Shown: positions 24,089 to 34,715 of the stretch, piece after piece
How the letters are laid out: each line of letters starts with the position of its first letter
Position numbering within the stretch: position 1 is the first letter of the stretch
DNA from: Phlebotomus papatasi
Taxonomy: Eukaryota; Arthropoda; Insecta; Diptera; Psychodidae
Direction: 5' to 3'
NCBI RefSeq assembly: GCF_024763615.1
Contig: NC_077222.1
Coordinates: 105,061,417-105,125,416, forward strand
Length of the DNA stretch: 64,000 bases
The notes under the pieces: generated by a model
What the model was told of the DNA's origin: nothing
What the model saw: only the letters and a program-made list of their open reading frames with translations
The model's database searches: none
Position numbers and translations under genes: made by a program

Positions 24089-24337
24089 GGCACACCTTTT
24101 ACATCAGGAAAATTTTGTGAAGTCCAAATTCGCATCCATTTCTTTCTCAAACCTATTGCATACGTTCATCTCACTCTTTCACATTCTTCTTCTTATTTTA
24201 ACCATCACGACAAATTAAATTTAGCTTAATCGAAAATAAGGTAAGAAAGGATGAGATATACATATACAAAAACGCGTGTGAAAGAAAGGGATGTAAATTT
24301 TGATTTCATGAAATTTTCCTGATCTAAAAGGTGTGCC
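24089..24337. mobile_element. MITE, GGCACACCTTTTNNATCAGG termini (copy c, best preserved)
   Basis: GGCACACCTTTTACATCAGG is mirrored by CCTGATCTAAAAGGTGTGCC. The arms extend through AAAATTTTGTGAAGTC / GATTTCATGAAATTTT and CATCCATTTCTTTCTC / GAAAGAAAGGGATG. 249 bp, no ORF. Relatives: 11043, 11292, 33474 and 33934. Confidence 0.75.
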
Positions 24338-24515
24338 GTTGCCATTACCCTAAGAAATTGAACTCACAACTGAATTATAAAGAATTCTATAGAATCTCAG
24401 CCACCTTAAGCTTATTTGGACTTATCACTTGTTTTATTTTTCGCTTTAGCGTGTACGTACACCTCTAATTCATGCTGAAGTTAAAGAAGAAAATTTATCT
24501 CCAACAGACAAAGAT
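24338..24515. other. Short non-coding gap, nothing recognised
   Basis: No feature seen. Confidence 0.3.
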
Positions 24516-24835
24516 TTGTTTTAGTACTCTGCTTTAATCCACCATGATATGTAATATTCAAATTTTAGTACTTCTAGGTAAATAAAAGAGTACGGAATTC
24601 ATCAAACAAATATGCTTTATAAAATATACAAATATTTAGTACAAAATTAGTACAATCTGAAATAGTTTATTAAATAATTATTTAGTACATATTATGAACA
24701 TTATATTTCTGAAATTTATATTTGAAATATTGTATATCGATTCGAATAAAAAGTTCGGATCAAGGAAACAAAATTTTAGTACGACTCTCAGGACTTCATA
24801 CCCTAAAACAGTCAAAGATATAAATTTTAGAACAA
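24516..24835. repeat. Detached patch of TTTAGTAC words
   Basis: TTTTAGTAC or TTTAGTACA recurs at about 24520, 24563, 24637, 24682 and 24775, with TTTTAGAAC at 24826. This is the same word as in the 11.6-20.2 kb field, seen here after a 4-kb gap. Confidence 0.6.
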
Positions 24836-27239
24836 TCACGAACGTTTCTTTTAGGTATCCGTTTATGACTTTCGAGTTTAACAAAACAGCTAGTGAGTCA
24901 CAAGGCTATTATTTCAAAGTAATCTAAATGACACAGTCTGTAAGTGTATGACTGACATAAGTCTAGTATCAATGACTGCAAGTTTTTATGGCATTTTATT
25001 TTATTTTATTTTAGATGGCATCATTGTCGTTGATAGTTTATCGTAAAAATATTCAGTTGACATCGAATTCTAACCTTAAAAATACGTTATCCGCCATGAG
25101 TGTATGCTACGCATCGCTCTAAAATGCTCTTTTTTCGCTTTTCCCCGAAAGGACCAAAAATTTCACACGAATTATCTGATTAATGTTGAAACCTTGGAAT
25201 TGTTTGTCCTCAAGTGTATTCAAAAATTTAAATGGCTGAAAAATACCGATTACTTGCCAGAACGTGGCTTAACACTCTGAAGAAAAAGTTTTGTTAAATG
25301 AACAAATGGATTTTGTTAAAATGTTGTCAAAAGCATGTTATTTACCAATTTGACAAAACTTTTTCTCGCATTTTATATGAAAAAACCGTCGTCATAAAAA
25401 CTCGTCCTTTAAGGACGAGAGGGTCAAAAATTTAACGGCAGAAAAAATCACTTTATCTAACATCTTTTAGAGCAAAGAATCTTTAGAAGGCCGTAGGATT
25501 TTTTTGGGGGGATACCGGTGTTCCTATCGTCCTTGAAGAGTTTAAAACGTTTCCTTGAGGGATAGTTCTCCAATTGGTACTTCCTATCATTCAAATCCTG
25601 GCTATGTCTTTGATTAAGAGAATTTTACAAATTTAATGACTTCTCTTTGAAATGGATTTTGAGGTAAAAGCAGCTTTTTCCACACTGTTAGAAATGGTAT
25701 TGTGGAACTAAACTAACCCAGAGATTTATTAACCGTTGAATTTCTCCTGCAATGGATTCCAAGAAGCCCCAAAAACTGCACTCAATATATCCCCCGGATT
25801 CCCATCTATTTACCAAACCCCCTACCCCTCTAAACCCCAGAGCCCCGGTGGAGAAAAGCCCTTTAAGCAATTTCGGGTGAGGAAAGTTTGTCTCTGGGTT
25901 TGTGCGGAGTCAGGGAATAAATTTGCCAGCAATCCTCCAATATTGCAGAAACAGAGGCTGTATTGAAGATAAATTCAGGCACGGAAACTGCATCTTGTAC
26001 AGCGATGTTCAATTTTAAAAGAGATGGGTTGAGGCCTCCAAAAGGGGTGGCAAAAACCGACAAATATATTACCATTCAGTGGTGGAGTTTCTTGTGTGCT
26101 TTTGCAGACAACTTTTGCACCCTTGATGAAGTATCGTGCAGTGCGGCAGTGCAATTAAAGGCGAATGTGGGTGGCCACAGTTGGGCCGAGAATCCGACAC
26201 TCCGCAGGGAGAATCCGTCCAGAGGGTTTCCTGGTCGGAAGTTCACGCCAAAGGATTTTCGAACTACAGCACTCCATTCAATCACACCCTCATAAGGCAT
26301 TGTCAACCTCCCATCCAGAAGACAAAAAAAAAAACTAAGCAAGATCCGCCAAGAATTGAGGGAGAAGAGGCACAAGAAACTTATTATGGGTGATAATTTA
26401 ATAGTTATTTGTTCTTGAGCCATTTCCAGAAACTTACAATAAACTACCGACTGCACAATATATTTGTTCAGAGGCGGGAAGTGCTTCCCAAAAGTAAAAT
26501 CTCGATCTTGCTCCGTGGTGTTTATTAGGTGGTGGAGACTTTCATCTTCATTCCCTGCAGCCTCCTCCCCAAAACCAAAGAAGACACCATGTACTTCTTG
26601 TGTTTGGCGGGAACAAAAGGCATACACAGAGGGGGAATGGGGAGAACTACTCCTGACGCATTTTCTTGGGCCGAGGATGAGATTCTAGCGAAATATACAT
26701 TTGGCAGGATTTATGTGATACTTCTGGGAGCAACTATCTCGCCTCAGAAATCAATAGGATCCCCCAATTTTGCCACTCAGACGACAATAAATCACCCATA
26801 AACACTCATGGACTCCTCATGAGCCTCCCAGAGTCTCACCTCTTGAGCATTTTCTTGAAACAGTGCCAATTACTAAAGTAAATAGACAGTTTTTCCATTC
26901 GTTTGCTTATTTAGGCATGAATTTGAAGATTTCGGGGATAAAAAGAATTTTAGACATTGTCTGCCGCTTACAGTTCATTGATGTTGCTGATCAGCCGATC
27001 ATGGAGATAAATCGGCGCCGATCGGCCGATCTGTCACTTACGCTCGCTGATATATAAATAATTAAATAGTCATTTTATTTATTCCCTTATTAAGCATAGA
27101 AAAAAATTTAAAGAATATTGTATTAAATTTTCAGTCCTCTCTCGAGAAAGAGTGAAATGGATTTTCATGGTCGTCGGGAAATTTTATGATATAGTAAAAG
27201 AAAAGGAAAAAATATTTCATAAAAACGTGCATAAATTGT
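24836..27239. other. Non-coding stretch with a GC-richer core
   Basis: A hairpin lies at 25283-25367 (AGAAAAAGTTTTGTTAAAT against AATTTGACAAAACTTTTTCT). From about 25.7 to 26.8 kb the base composition is clearly less AT-rich and open frames overlap on both strands (longest 26076-26627 minus, 183 codons). No domain is recognised, so no gene is called; a conserved non-coding block, an untranslated exon or a decayed repeat are all possible. Confidence 0.3.
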
Positions 27240-27545
27240 TTGTGAATTCCCACTAAAGACTTACGAATACAAAATGCTTGAAAATCGTATAATCCACTGA
27301 AAAGTTCGTAAAAGTTTGCACTTTTTGACAAACATTGTACGTAACATGATCACTGCACAATTTTTTGTTCTTTTACAAACATTTGTTCGTACATTTTTGT
27401 TTGTATGACCAAACTGTACGAACAAATGACAAAATTTTACGTACATTTATAAACAAATGTTTGTGAAAGACCGAAAATGCTCAACAATTGATTATTTGAC
27501 GAACAATGTATGACAAGAGCACAATGTTTTACAAATTTTTTGCTG
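27240..27545. repeat. Cluster of TTTGTTCGTACA / TGTACGAACAAA words
   Basis: ACAAACATTGTACGTAAC, ACATTTGTTCGTACATTTTT, CTGTACGAACAAATG and TTTACGTACATTTATAAACA sit within 170 bp in mixed orientation. They form several small hairpins and possibly the remains of a palindromic element. Confidence 0.45.
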
Positions 27546-27724
27546 AGTGTTAGAAATGTCGTCAAATTTTTGGCAATTGGTGGCGCTAATGAGGGGGGGG
27601 GAAGCCATATTTTTCGATGTTTTTCGATGTGATTGAATTTGTCAAGCTGAAGGTGTAAAAAGAGCAAAATATAAAGTAATAAACATTAAAAAAATCTTTT
27701 TTAATTTTATTGAACAGTGAGTTA

Positions 27725-28131
27725 CTGTGTTATCACACTTGCACATTAAAATTTTAATATGATTCACATTAATTGTCGCTGGTGAGAGTCCAAATGTGTA
27801 ATTTGTGTGTTTGAATCATTTTATATTCTAAATTTGATCTATTTGTTGATAAAAAGGTAGAACTTGGCCCGTAAAATTTGATATAAATTGATTTATAGCA
27901 TTAATGCGAAAAATTAATGCGATTTTCTCTTTAATTTTTTAATGTGAAAAATATTTATGCTTTAGGTAAATTTGAACTTATTTTTGCAGGCCAATACCAC
28001 TTCTTTATCAATAAATAGGAAAACTACAAATATTAAGTGACTCAAAGACACAAATAACATATTTGGACGCTCACAAGGGACAATTAATGTGAATCACATT
28101 AAAATTTTAATGTGTAAGTGTGATAACGCCG
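27725..28131 (+). mobile_element. ~405-bp MITE family, copy 2
   Basis: Opens CTGTGTTATCACACTTGCAC after TA and closes GTGTGATAACGCCG before TA. Long subterminal inverted arms carry ATTAAAATTTTAAT. Same orientation as the copy at 62665-63070. No ORF. Confidence 0.85.
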
Positions 28132-28441
28132 TAAAAGGTACTTTGAATCAAATTCCCGTACTTTCTCACAAATCTTAGCGGTAACATACTACCTAGAAAT
28201 TCTATACGATCATATATGCATGTAAATATTCAGAAAGAAGCACATAAAAAAGATTTACATTCATCCAGAAGACGAATTTTATAACATAACCTCACAATTG
28301 ACATTTGGATCCAAACGTCGTTCGAATTTGAGAGACTTTACTGTAACTGTTTGAGCTGAGGTTGTAAGGTTAAACTAAAACACTTAAAAGGTTTCAATTT
28401 GATAAATTAAATTGTTTTATTTTCATTATTTTTATTTAATG

Positions 28442-28580
28442 CAGATGTGGGCAAGAATCGTTTGAAACCGAACAAACGTCAAATGAAAATTGTATGTACG
28501 TCAATTGTCAAAACGCTACATGGTCAAATTTATTTTGACGTTTATTCGGTTTCAACGGTCCTTGTCCTTGCACATCCCTG
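28442..28580. mobile_element. hAT-like MITE with near-perfect 8-bp target duplication
   Basis: The left end CAGATGTGGGCAAGAATCG and the right end CTTGTCCTTGCACATCCCTG are imperfect mirrors, and the arms continue through TTTGAAACCGAACAAACGTC / GACGTTTATTCGGTTTCAAC. The flanks ATTTAATG (28434-28441) and CTTTAATG (28581-28588) match at 7 of 8 bases. An 8-bp duplication and CAG..CTG ends with an ATGTG core fit the hAT superfamily. 139 bp, non-autonomous. The open frame across it is a shadow. Confidence 0.7.
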
Positions 28581-28588
28581 CTTTAATG

Positions 28589-29048
28589 ATACTTTTTCTC
28601 CCAAATTATTTATTTTAATAAGATTTTTCAAAACGGTCAAGTGTGCTAATCCGGGCGCTTCGCTATCTGAATCGTTTATGACTAATCCACTTAAAATAAT
28701 ATTTTTATTTTTATTTCCGTGATATAGTCACTACAGTAACATAATATAACTATTCAAGTTTGAGAAAAAGCAAAAATAATATTTTTATCCATTAAATAAG
28801 TGAGTGTAATAGACTCATTTCAATCTTGTGCCAGCTGCGTTCTTCACTAAAAATTTTCTAATGCCAGCTGGTTGATTGAAAACATTTATTGTTTTTTCCT
28901 TGTGAAAAAAGTATTTTAAATCAAAAGGTTTAATTAAAAGTGAATAAGCGAAAAGGCAACCCAGTTAGTGCATTATGACTTATTTCAGTATTATCATTAT
29001 TTTAGAAATTTTCTTTAATATTTTTGATATTTTTGATATTTTTTTTAT
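28589..29048. other. Non-coding stretch, no gene seen
   Basis: Contains a GATATTTTT run near 29020. No supported gene. Confidence 0.3.
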
Positions 29049-29376
29049 ACAGTCGAGTTCCTCAAATTTGAACGACGGTTGAGTTCAAAATGTAAAAATT
29101 GAGGTTAAGTTAAGAAAGTTTTGCGGGGAGTATGAAGTAAAACTATTTTTATTTAGTCTTATCTCAATATTATCGTATTATAGTAACTTCCGCAACAAAT
29201 TCCATTTATTTCACAATACATTACATTGATATGGTCTCTATAGTTATTTATCTTAATTTAGGGAAAGTGAATTTCACATGAATTCCGTTACGTTTTTAAA
29301 AATATTGTTCAAATTTGAGGAGTGAGAAATGTCATCTATACCCCCCAAATGTTCAAATTTGAGGAACTCTACTGTA
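29049..29376. mobile_element. Tc1/mariner- or pogo-like MITE, TACAGTNGAGTTCCTC termini
   Basis: TACAGTCGAGTTCCTCAAAT is mirrored by ATTTGAGGAACTCTACTGTA, with TA at both ends. CAGT..ACTG termini with a TA duplication are typical of pogo/Tigger-like or other Tc1/mariner elements. 328 bp; no transposase frame. Confidence 0.75.
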
Positions 29377-29687
29377 TTATGTTTTTGAATGAAACAGTGA
29401 ATAATTCTATGGATTTAGGAGAAGTAAATTTCATCAGTCCAAAAACAAGCGTTTAAGTAGCACTCTTCGGAAAACGACCCAGTTACCCTACCTTACTATA
29501 TTAAATTTACAGAATTTTCGACTTTGTTGCAAATAAAAATACATATTAATATTAATAAATAAATATACATAAAAATATAGTGCAGCATTCATGGAAAAGG
29601 GAACTTGGTATTTTTTTAAAGTTTAATTTATATTGATTTATAAATAATTTTTATTTATTTTGTTTTTTTTTTTATTGGCCATTCGGT

Positions 29688-30024
29688 CACTGGTAAAAAT
29701 AAAAGGGTCAAATTGACCCTTTTCAAAAGGATGGATCGTATTTGACCCTTTGAAAGGTTCACTTTTGTATCTCTTGAAATTTAGTATGCACATTTATCAC
29801 GAATAATCATGTTTTATTGTAAACTTATCACTGATATCATATTTCTCTCATCTGAGCGAACTCCAAAGATCACTTTTTCATTGTTTTTTTATTCGTTTAT
29901 TCCGGAATTAAATAGATGTCAAAACCGTGACCCTTTCGAAGGGTACCTGGTGACCCTTTCAAAGAGTCAAATATGATCCATCCTTTGGAAAAGGGTCAAT
30001 TTGACCCTTTTATTTTTACCAGTG
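29688..30024. mobile_element. MITE, CACTGGTAAAAATAAAAG termini, with GGGTCA palindromes
   Basis: CACTGGTAAAAATAAAAGGG is mirrored by CCCTTTTATTTTTACCAGTG. Within each arm lies GGGTCA-N3-TGACCC (29705-29719 and 29993-30007), followed by CCTTT(C/G)(G/A)AAAGG-type and GGATGGATC / GATCCATCC blocks. 337 bp, no ORF. Superfamily unclear because no target duplication is obvious. Confidence 0.75.
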
Positions 30025-30379
30025 GTTACTTTACTCATACCAAATATATCTTTGTCCTAAACTAAACGATAGCTATATTTTTTAATAAGAAATATTAGGA
30101 ATGTTGTTTCTATGCCTTAAATCAATTTCACTTTGTATGAAAAATTAGGTATCTAATTGATCTAATTTTGATTTTTTAAATTTCTTTAATTTATGATTAT
30201 TCATTCACAAATTCAGTTCACAATTTTAATTTGCAGGCACCCATAGTTGGTTCACATTAATAATCTCACCTACTTTAAGCTGTTTTATGCTTATCAATTT
30301 AATTTTTTAAGAATATTATTATGAGAAATATAAATTAAAAAAGATTTTTCAAAACGTAAATTTTGAATTCAAAATCCCG
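30025..30379. other. Non-coding DNA upstream of the Nup88-like exon
   Basis: Nothing recognised. Confidence 0.3.
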
Positions 30380-30540
30380 CGTTAAAGCGCCCTCTGGTCT
30401 TCTTTTGGCGAGATTTGTGGCGCCTCTTGTGGACGAAGTAGTCGTGTCAAAACAATGCCGCTTTTCTAGTGTTTATTTGCCGGATTTGTGTTTTTACTGT
30501 GAAAATCTGTGGAAATTCTTGTGAAAAGTGAGTGAAAACG
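30380..30540 (+). promoter_or_regulatory. Presumed promoter / 5' UTR with two CTCF-like sites
   Basis: This is a GC-richer patch just upstream of the exon. AGCGCCCTCTGGTC (30385-30398) reads GACCAGAGGGCGCT on the minus strand, close to the CTCF core CCASYAGRKGGCRC. GGCGCCTCTTGTGG (30419-30432) is a similar but one-base-short version. No TATA box is evident. The transcription start is not determinable here; the leader probably covers about 30440-30540. Confidence 0.35.
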
Positions 30541-30747
30541 ATGGCCACGTGTACGGACACCTTTCAGTTCAATCAGGAAGAGATGTTCAAAGTGCTTCAG
30601 CGCTGTCTTCCTGATGATTTGACCAAAACACAGAATCTCCTTGAGGGCAAAGATGACATGATTTTCGGGTGGAATTCCCAGGAAAATTGTCTCTTAGCCC
30701 TCAATTGGAGAGCAGCCAGGTCTCAAGGAAGTACCATCAAGTACCAG
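30541..30747 (+). CDS. Nup88: Probable nucleoporin Nup88 (Drosophila mbo), first coding exon
   Basis: The start ATG at 30541 has a good context (AAAACGATGG); an upstream in-frame GTG is not a likely start. The exon runs 69 codons in phase 0 to CAG|GTAGGT, a strong splice donor at 30748. From family knowledge, the N-terminus resembles insect Nup88: a short helix, then NLL-x-KDD-(M/L)(I/L)(F/Y)-x-W, a CLL line and LNWRAA, which would lead into the first strands of its beta-propeller domain. Nup88 sits on the cytoplasmic side of the nuclear pore with Nup214 and, in flies, limits CRM1 export. Only about 9% of a ~700-residue protein is seen, and no downstream exon was found, so the assignment rests on one short exon remembered by similarity. 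It could be another propeller protein. Confidence 0.5.
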
Positions 30748-32621
30748 GTAGGTGGATTTTCATGATTTTCTGGCTAAAAAGTGTGTTTTCCCACCACCTT
30801 TTAAGTCAACATAACCTCAATCTTCCTAGCCTCCAAAGCGTCATTTTTTTGCACGAACATACCTTTTCCGGGAGTGAGATTTCTCCCAGAAGTGACAATT
30901 TTTCCAGGTTGTTTTTCCACGAAATCGAGAGACAATTGAGAGCATTTGCTTTTTTATTTATCCCCGTGAAAATCTACTTTGTTTATGATTCAATTTTGAG
31001 ACGATAAAATAGTCCATTGCGCGACGGAGTGAATATTGCATTTCAATTCCCAAAAGTACCATCCGGGAGGGAATTTATGGATGATATTCTAGAGACTTTG
31101 TATCGATGTTCCCTCTGTTGAACAATGAAATGGATTTTCTTGCTATTTTCTTGCTATTTCAACCCCTTTCCCTACAACTATCTCCCCGCTGAGTTGTGCT
31201 TTCGCTTTGGGAAGGGGGCAACTTTTGAGATTTTCCAGCATTTTCCGGGGATGCTGGGTGACAGGGAGTTCATATTGAGACACTTGAATTCCTCCATCCA
31301 ATTCTCCAATGCTGTGAATATTGAATTTTGTGTGATTTAGAGATCTTAAGAAGTATCTTCTGAGACTCATTTTGCGTCTCAATCACGAGGGGCTGCTCGC
31401 CTGACGAGGGGGCCCGGGACTTTGATTGAGGCTGAAGTGGGATGGTTTTTAATTAAATTCCATCATCATTTTTGATTCAATAATCATAAATATGGAGATT
31501 GTACGGGAAAAGTTGAAGATGCTCCGAGTCAGTTTGTTTCAAAAACCAAATGGCATCCTTTAAGGGGCTCCGGGGGCTTGGGGGTTGGGTTGATGTGCCT
31601 CCTTTTTGGAAAGTCATAAAATCCCTCAGAAAATTCACACTCTCTCGCGGCCCCTTTCATGCTGCCGCCCCTCTGCACATCCCAATAATAATCGTAACAA
31701 TAATAGTAAAATATTTCCAAAAGAGAGAGAGAGAGGGTTTGTCTTGAAGGATTTCCCGCGGAAAAAGGGATTCGAGGGGCCTGAATCCAGGGGAGAGGTG
31801 GGAGTGGGTGAAAATGGTTCGCGGAGTATGGCAAAAGTTGCAAAGTCAAATTTAGCCGTCGTAAAAATTGCTATAAAATCGGTCTATTTATTTTTATGCT
31901 CTCCGTCAGATCATTCCTGGGATTTATTATTTTCTCTCTTCATCGTCAAATAATTTAATCAGACAAAAACCACACGCCGTAAAAGAATCACGCATAAGCA
32001 GCATAAGAAAATGTACAACATTGTGATTTTAGTTACTTACAGAGCTCAATTTTCTATTTTTATTTGTCATTTTTAGAGAAATTATATTTGATTTTCAATC
32101 TAAAGGACTTCTTAAATTTCGCTGAATTTTGGTTTAAGAAAATTCTCTTGAAATTCTTCATAAAAAATTCTAGGGAAATTTTTGAAATTTTATGGCACTG
32201 GACCAGGGCAGAGCATTCTCATACATTTTCCGTACAAAAATGTGGTATATTTTTTCTTAAGTGGTTTTTTAGTTTTGGTATAAAACCAAATGCAATCATT
32301 TTAAAACTTTTACCAAATGAAAGAGTATCTAATGTTATGTTATTAGCACATAATTTATAATGATTGCACGAGGATAATCGTTTCTAAAACCTTTATGAAA
32401 AAGATGTAAAATTCGCAATTTTTTTGAATTTTTCTAAAAAAATTGTCTATCTGTAACACCAGTAAAATTTTAAATTCAATAAAAATATATTCTCTATATA
32501 TGTGGCTACCATTTCGTGTTATATTTATTTTTGTGGAATCTAAGGCATAAAAATTATAAATAATTTAAGAAAAATGTACCATTTGTGAATTAAAATGCTC
32601 CTATCCGTTAGTTAATCATCC
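30748..32621 (+). other. Start of the intron after the Nup88-like exon
   Basis: Begins GTAGGTGG. The first kilobase is GC-richer than the window, and open frames on both strands (30669-31007 +, 31125-31340 +, 31529-31849 -, 31606-31953 +) look like compositional artefacts. An AGAGAGAGAG run lies at 31724-31735. No next exon is recognised; the acceptor may lie beyond the window. Confidence 0.4.
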
Positions 32622-33148
32622 TAGCACTGGACACATTTTTTTGATTTAGTGAAAATCGTTCGATTGAAATTCTATCTCTTACTCTTGCGAAATTTTGCTG
32701 TTTTTTTCTTTGAAATCAAAATTGAAATTTTATCCTTAAATTGAAAAGAAAGAGACAGCGAGATCTAACTTCAGTGAGAAAGAGTAAGAGGTAGAATTTC
32801 GATCGATCGAATTTCAAAATTTATGGCGCTGGCACAGCTCTTCAACTTTCTTCTCTTTCTGCCAAATGAAAATTGAAATTTCAATTTCATTTTCAATTTT
32901 CGTTTGACAAAAAGAGACAATAATATCTGATTTTAAGTTTGAAAGAGTAAGAGGTAAAATTTCATTCGATTGAATTTCACTCAATTGAAAAGGTGTGCCA
33001 GCGCCATTAATTTTCAATTGACAGAAAGAGACAAAGATATTTATATGTCACTTCAGTTTAAAAGAATAATGGCGCTGGCACACCTTTTCAATTTAGTGAA
33101 ATTCAATCGATTGAAATTTTACCTCTTGCTCATTCAAACTGAAATAAG

Positions 33149-33350
33149 ATAGAATAGAATAGAATAGAATATTTATTTGGTTAATGCCCCGGTTGAATGC
33201 AACAAGTTGGGACTATACAATATTATACATTTTAATATAAAAGAAAGATATGTTTAGAACAAAAAGTATACAATCAGATGCTTAACAAGACGAGAAAAAA
33301 AAATGGAAGTGCTACAGAGTTGTGATAAAAATTAATTAAATATTTATTAA
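33149..33350 (-). mobile_element. Retroposon 3' end with pentamer (TATTC)n tail
   Basis: On the minus strand, ACCAAATAAATATTCTATTC ends a block that includes TATTGTATAGTCCCAAC and GGGGCATTAACC. The AGAATA/TATTC pentamer run (33150-33173) looks like the tail of a non-LTR retrotransposon or SINE. The 5' limit is uncertain. A second diverged copy is at 34637-34715 (GGACTATACAATATAAAGG, TTTATTGGTTCATGCCC). Confidence 0.5.
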
Positions 33351-33473
33351 ATTAAATATTAATTAAATAGATACGTTTGTCTTTTTCTGTCGAATGAAAA
33401 ATGAAATTTCAATTTCATTTTTCAATATCAATTTTAAATTTCATTTGACAGAAAGAGACAGCTATATCTGATT

Positions 33474-33706
33474 TCAGGAAAATTTCATGAAGTCGAAATT
33501 CGAATTCCTTTCTTACTCACATGCATTGAATTTGTCTATCTCATTCTCTTGTACTCTTCTTCTTTTAAACATCACTCCAAATTCAATTTAGCTCAATCGA
33601 ATTTGGTATGCGAAAGAATGAGATAGTCATATGCAAAACATGTGAGAAAGAAAGGGATTCGAATTTCGACTACATGAAATTTTCCTGATCTAAAAGGTGT
33701 GCTGGA
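33474..33706. mobile_element. MITE, AGGAAAATTTCATGAAGTC family (copy d)
   Basis: AGGAAAATTTCATGAAGTCG is mirrored by ACTACATGAAATTTTCCTGA, then TCTAAAAGGTGTGC at the right end. The left terminal GGCACACC is missing. Inner AATTCGAATTCCTTTCTTAC / GAAAGGGATTCGAATTTC arms match the 24089 copy's layout. Confidence 0.65.
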
Positions 33707-33933
33707 GTCATAAGTATAAGAAGTAAAGTTTCAGTCGATTGAATTTCACTCATGTCAGTTGAAAAGGTGTACCTGCACCACTAAATTTAAATTTTACTGA
33801 AAGAGACAGCTAAATCTGATTTTAGTTTGAAAAAGTAAGAGGTTGAAGTTCAATCCGTAGAATTTCAGTCAATTAAAAAATTATGCCATCGTGTTTCACC
33901 CTTTTCGCTTTTGAATTCTGAAATGAACGGCTC

Positions 33934-34136
33934 TGCCACACCTTTTAGATCAGGAAAATTTCATGAATCAAAATTCACATCCTTTGCTTTCTCACTCGTT
34001 TTGTATATATCTGTCTCATTCTTCCATTCTCCAAATTCGACTGAACTAAACTGAATTTGTTGTGATGTTCAAAGGAAGAAGTAGAGTGCGAAAAAGTGAG
34101 GTGGACATATGCAAAGCCTGTGAGAAATAATAATAA
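33934..34136. mobile_element. MITE of the same family, right end lost (copy e)
   Basis: Opens TGCCACACCTTTTAGATCAG then AAAATTTCATGAATC. The family's inner blocks follow, but the sequence stops at AATAATAATAA where the next element begins. The right arm is not found beyond that element, so this copy is truncated, not merely split. Confidence 0.55.
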
Positions 34137-34632
34137 TAGGGGAATGTAGGCATGGTTCGCACAGAGTGAACCTTCAAACGATGCGAATTTTCTCTTTGTT
34201 TGCAAAGAGCTGACTTACCATTTCTCATCTCGTTTCATGAGCTTAATAATTAACTATCTTATGGCTAAGAACAGGGGCATGACGTTTCCTATGTTTCCCA
34301 TATATTTCTAGCACGCCGAATTTTTTTTAAAGTTTATTAGCTGTTTTCTGTCATTGTGGAACGAATTAGCAAATAATACTAATACAAAATAAAAGCCAAT
34401 TTAATAACGAAAAGGCAACCGAAAACCCCAAATTGGCAAGTTACGTAGTTTTGGAGATATCTCGTGAAATGTGTTCGAAAACAGGAGACAATTTACACTA
34501 AAACTGGTCGCATTTTTCAGAGCTAATGTCACCCCCTTGGCTAAGAAATGTCGAACTAGCGCTTTGCAAACAAAGAGAAAATTTGCATTGTTTGAAGGTT
34601 CACTCTGTGCGAAACATGCCAACATTCCCCTA
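34137..34632. mobile_element. Palindromic element, TAGGGGAATGTNGGCATG termini
   Basis: TAGGGGAATGTAGGCATGGT is mirrored by CATGCCAACATTCCCCTA. The arms are long: TTCGCACAGAGTGAACCTTC and TTTTCTCTTTGTTTGCAAAG both recur inverted on the right. 496 bp, TA-bounded. Open frames inside (34401-34730, 34471-34674) are mirror translations of the arms, not genes. Confidence 0.75.
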
Positions 34633-34636
34633 AGTA

Positions 34637-34715
34637 ATAAGTTTATTGGTTCATGCCCAGGATACAGAAAGTAACATGTAGGACTATACAATATAAAGGA
34701 ATAAATCTTTATTAC
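34637..34715 (-). mobile_element. Second copy of the retroposon 3' end (diverged)
   Basis: TTTATTGGTTCATGCCCAGG and GGACTATACAATATAAAGG match the block at 33170-33225. No pentamer tail is visible. Confidence 0.4.

Larger units (their letters stand above)
32622..33783. mobile_element. Nest of MITEs, GGCGCTGGCACACCTTTTCAA family
   Basis: The best copy is 32823-33007: ATGGCGCTGGCACAGCTCTT mirrored by AAGGTGTGCCAGCGCCAT, with inner CAAATTGAAATTTCA-type arms and AAAGAGACA blocks. A diverged copy precedes it (32622-32822). A third starts at 33068 (ATGGCGCTGGCACACC); its right arm (AGTTGAAAAGGTGTACC) appears only near 33760-33780, because a retroposon tail (33149-33350) and a different MITE (33474-33706) lie between. 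This implies at least two later insertions. Confidence 0.6.
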
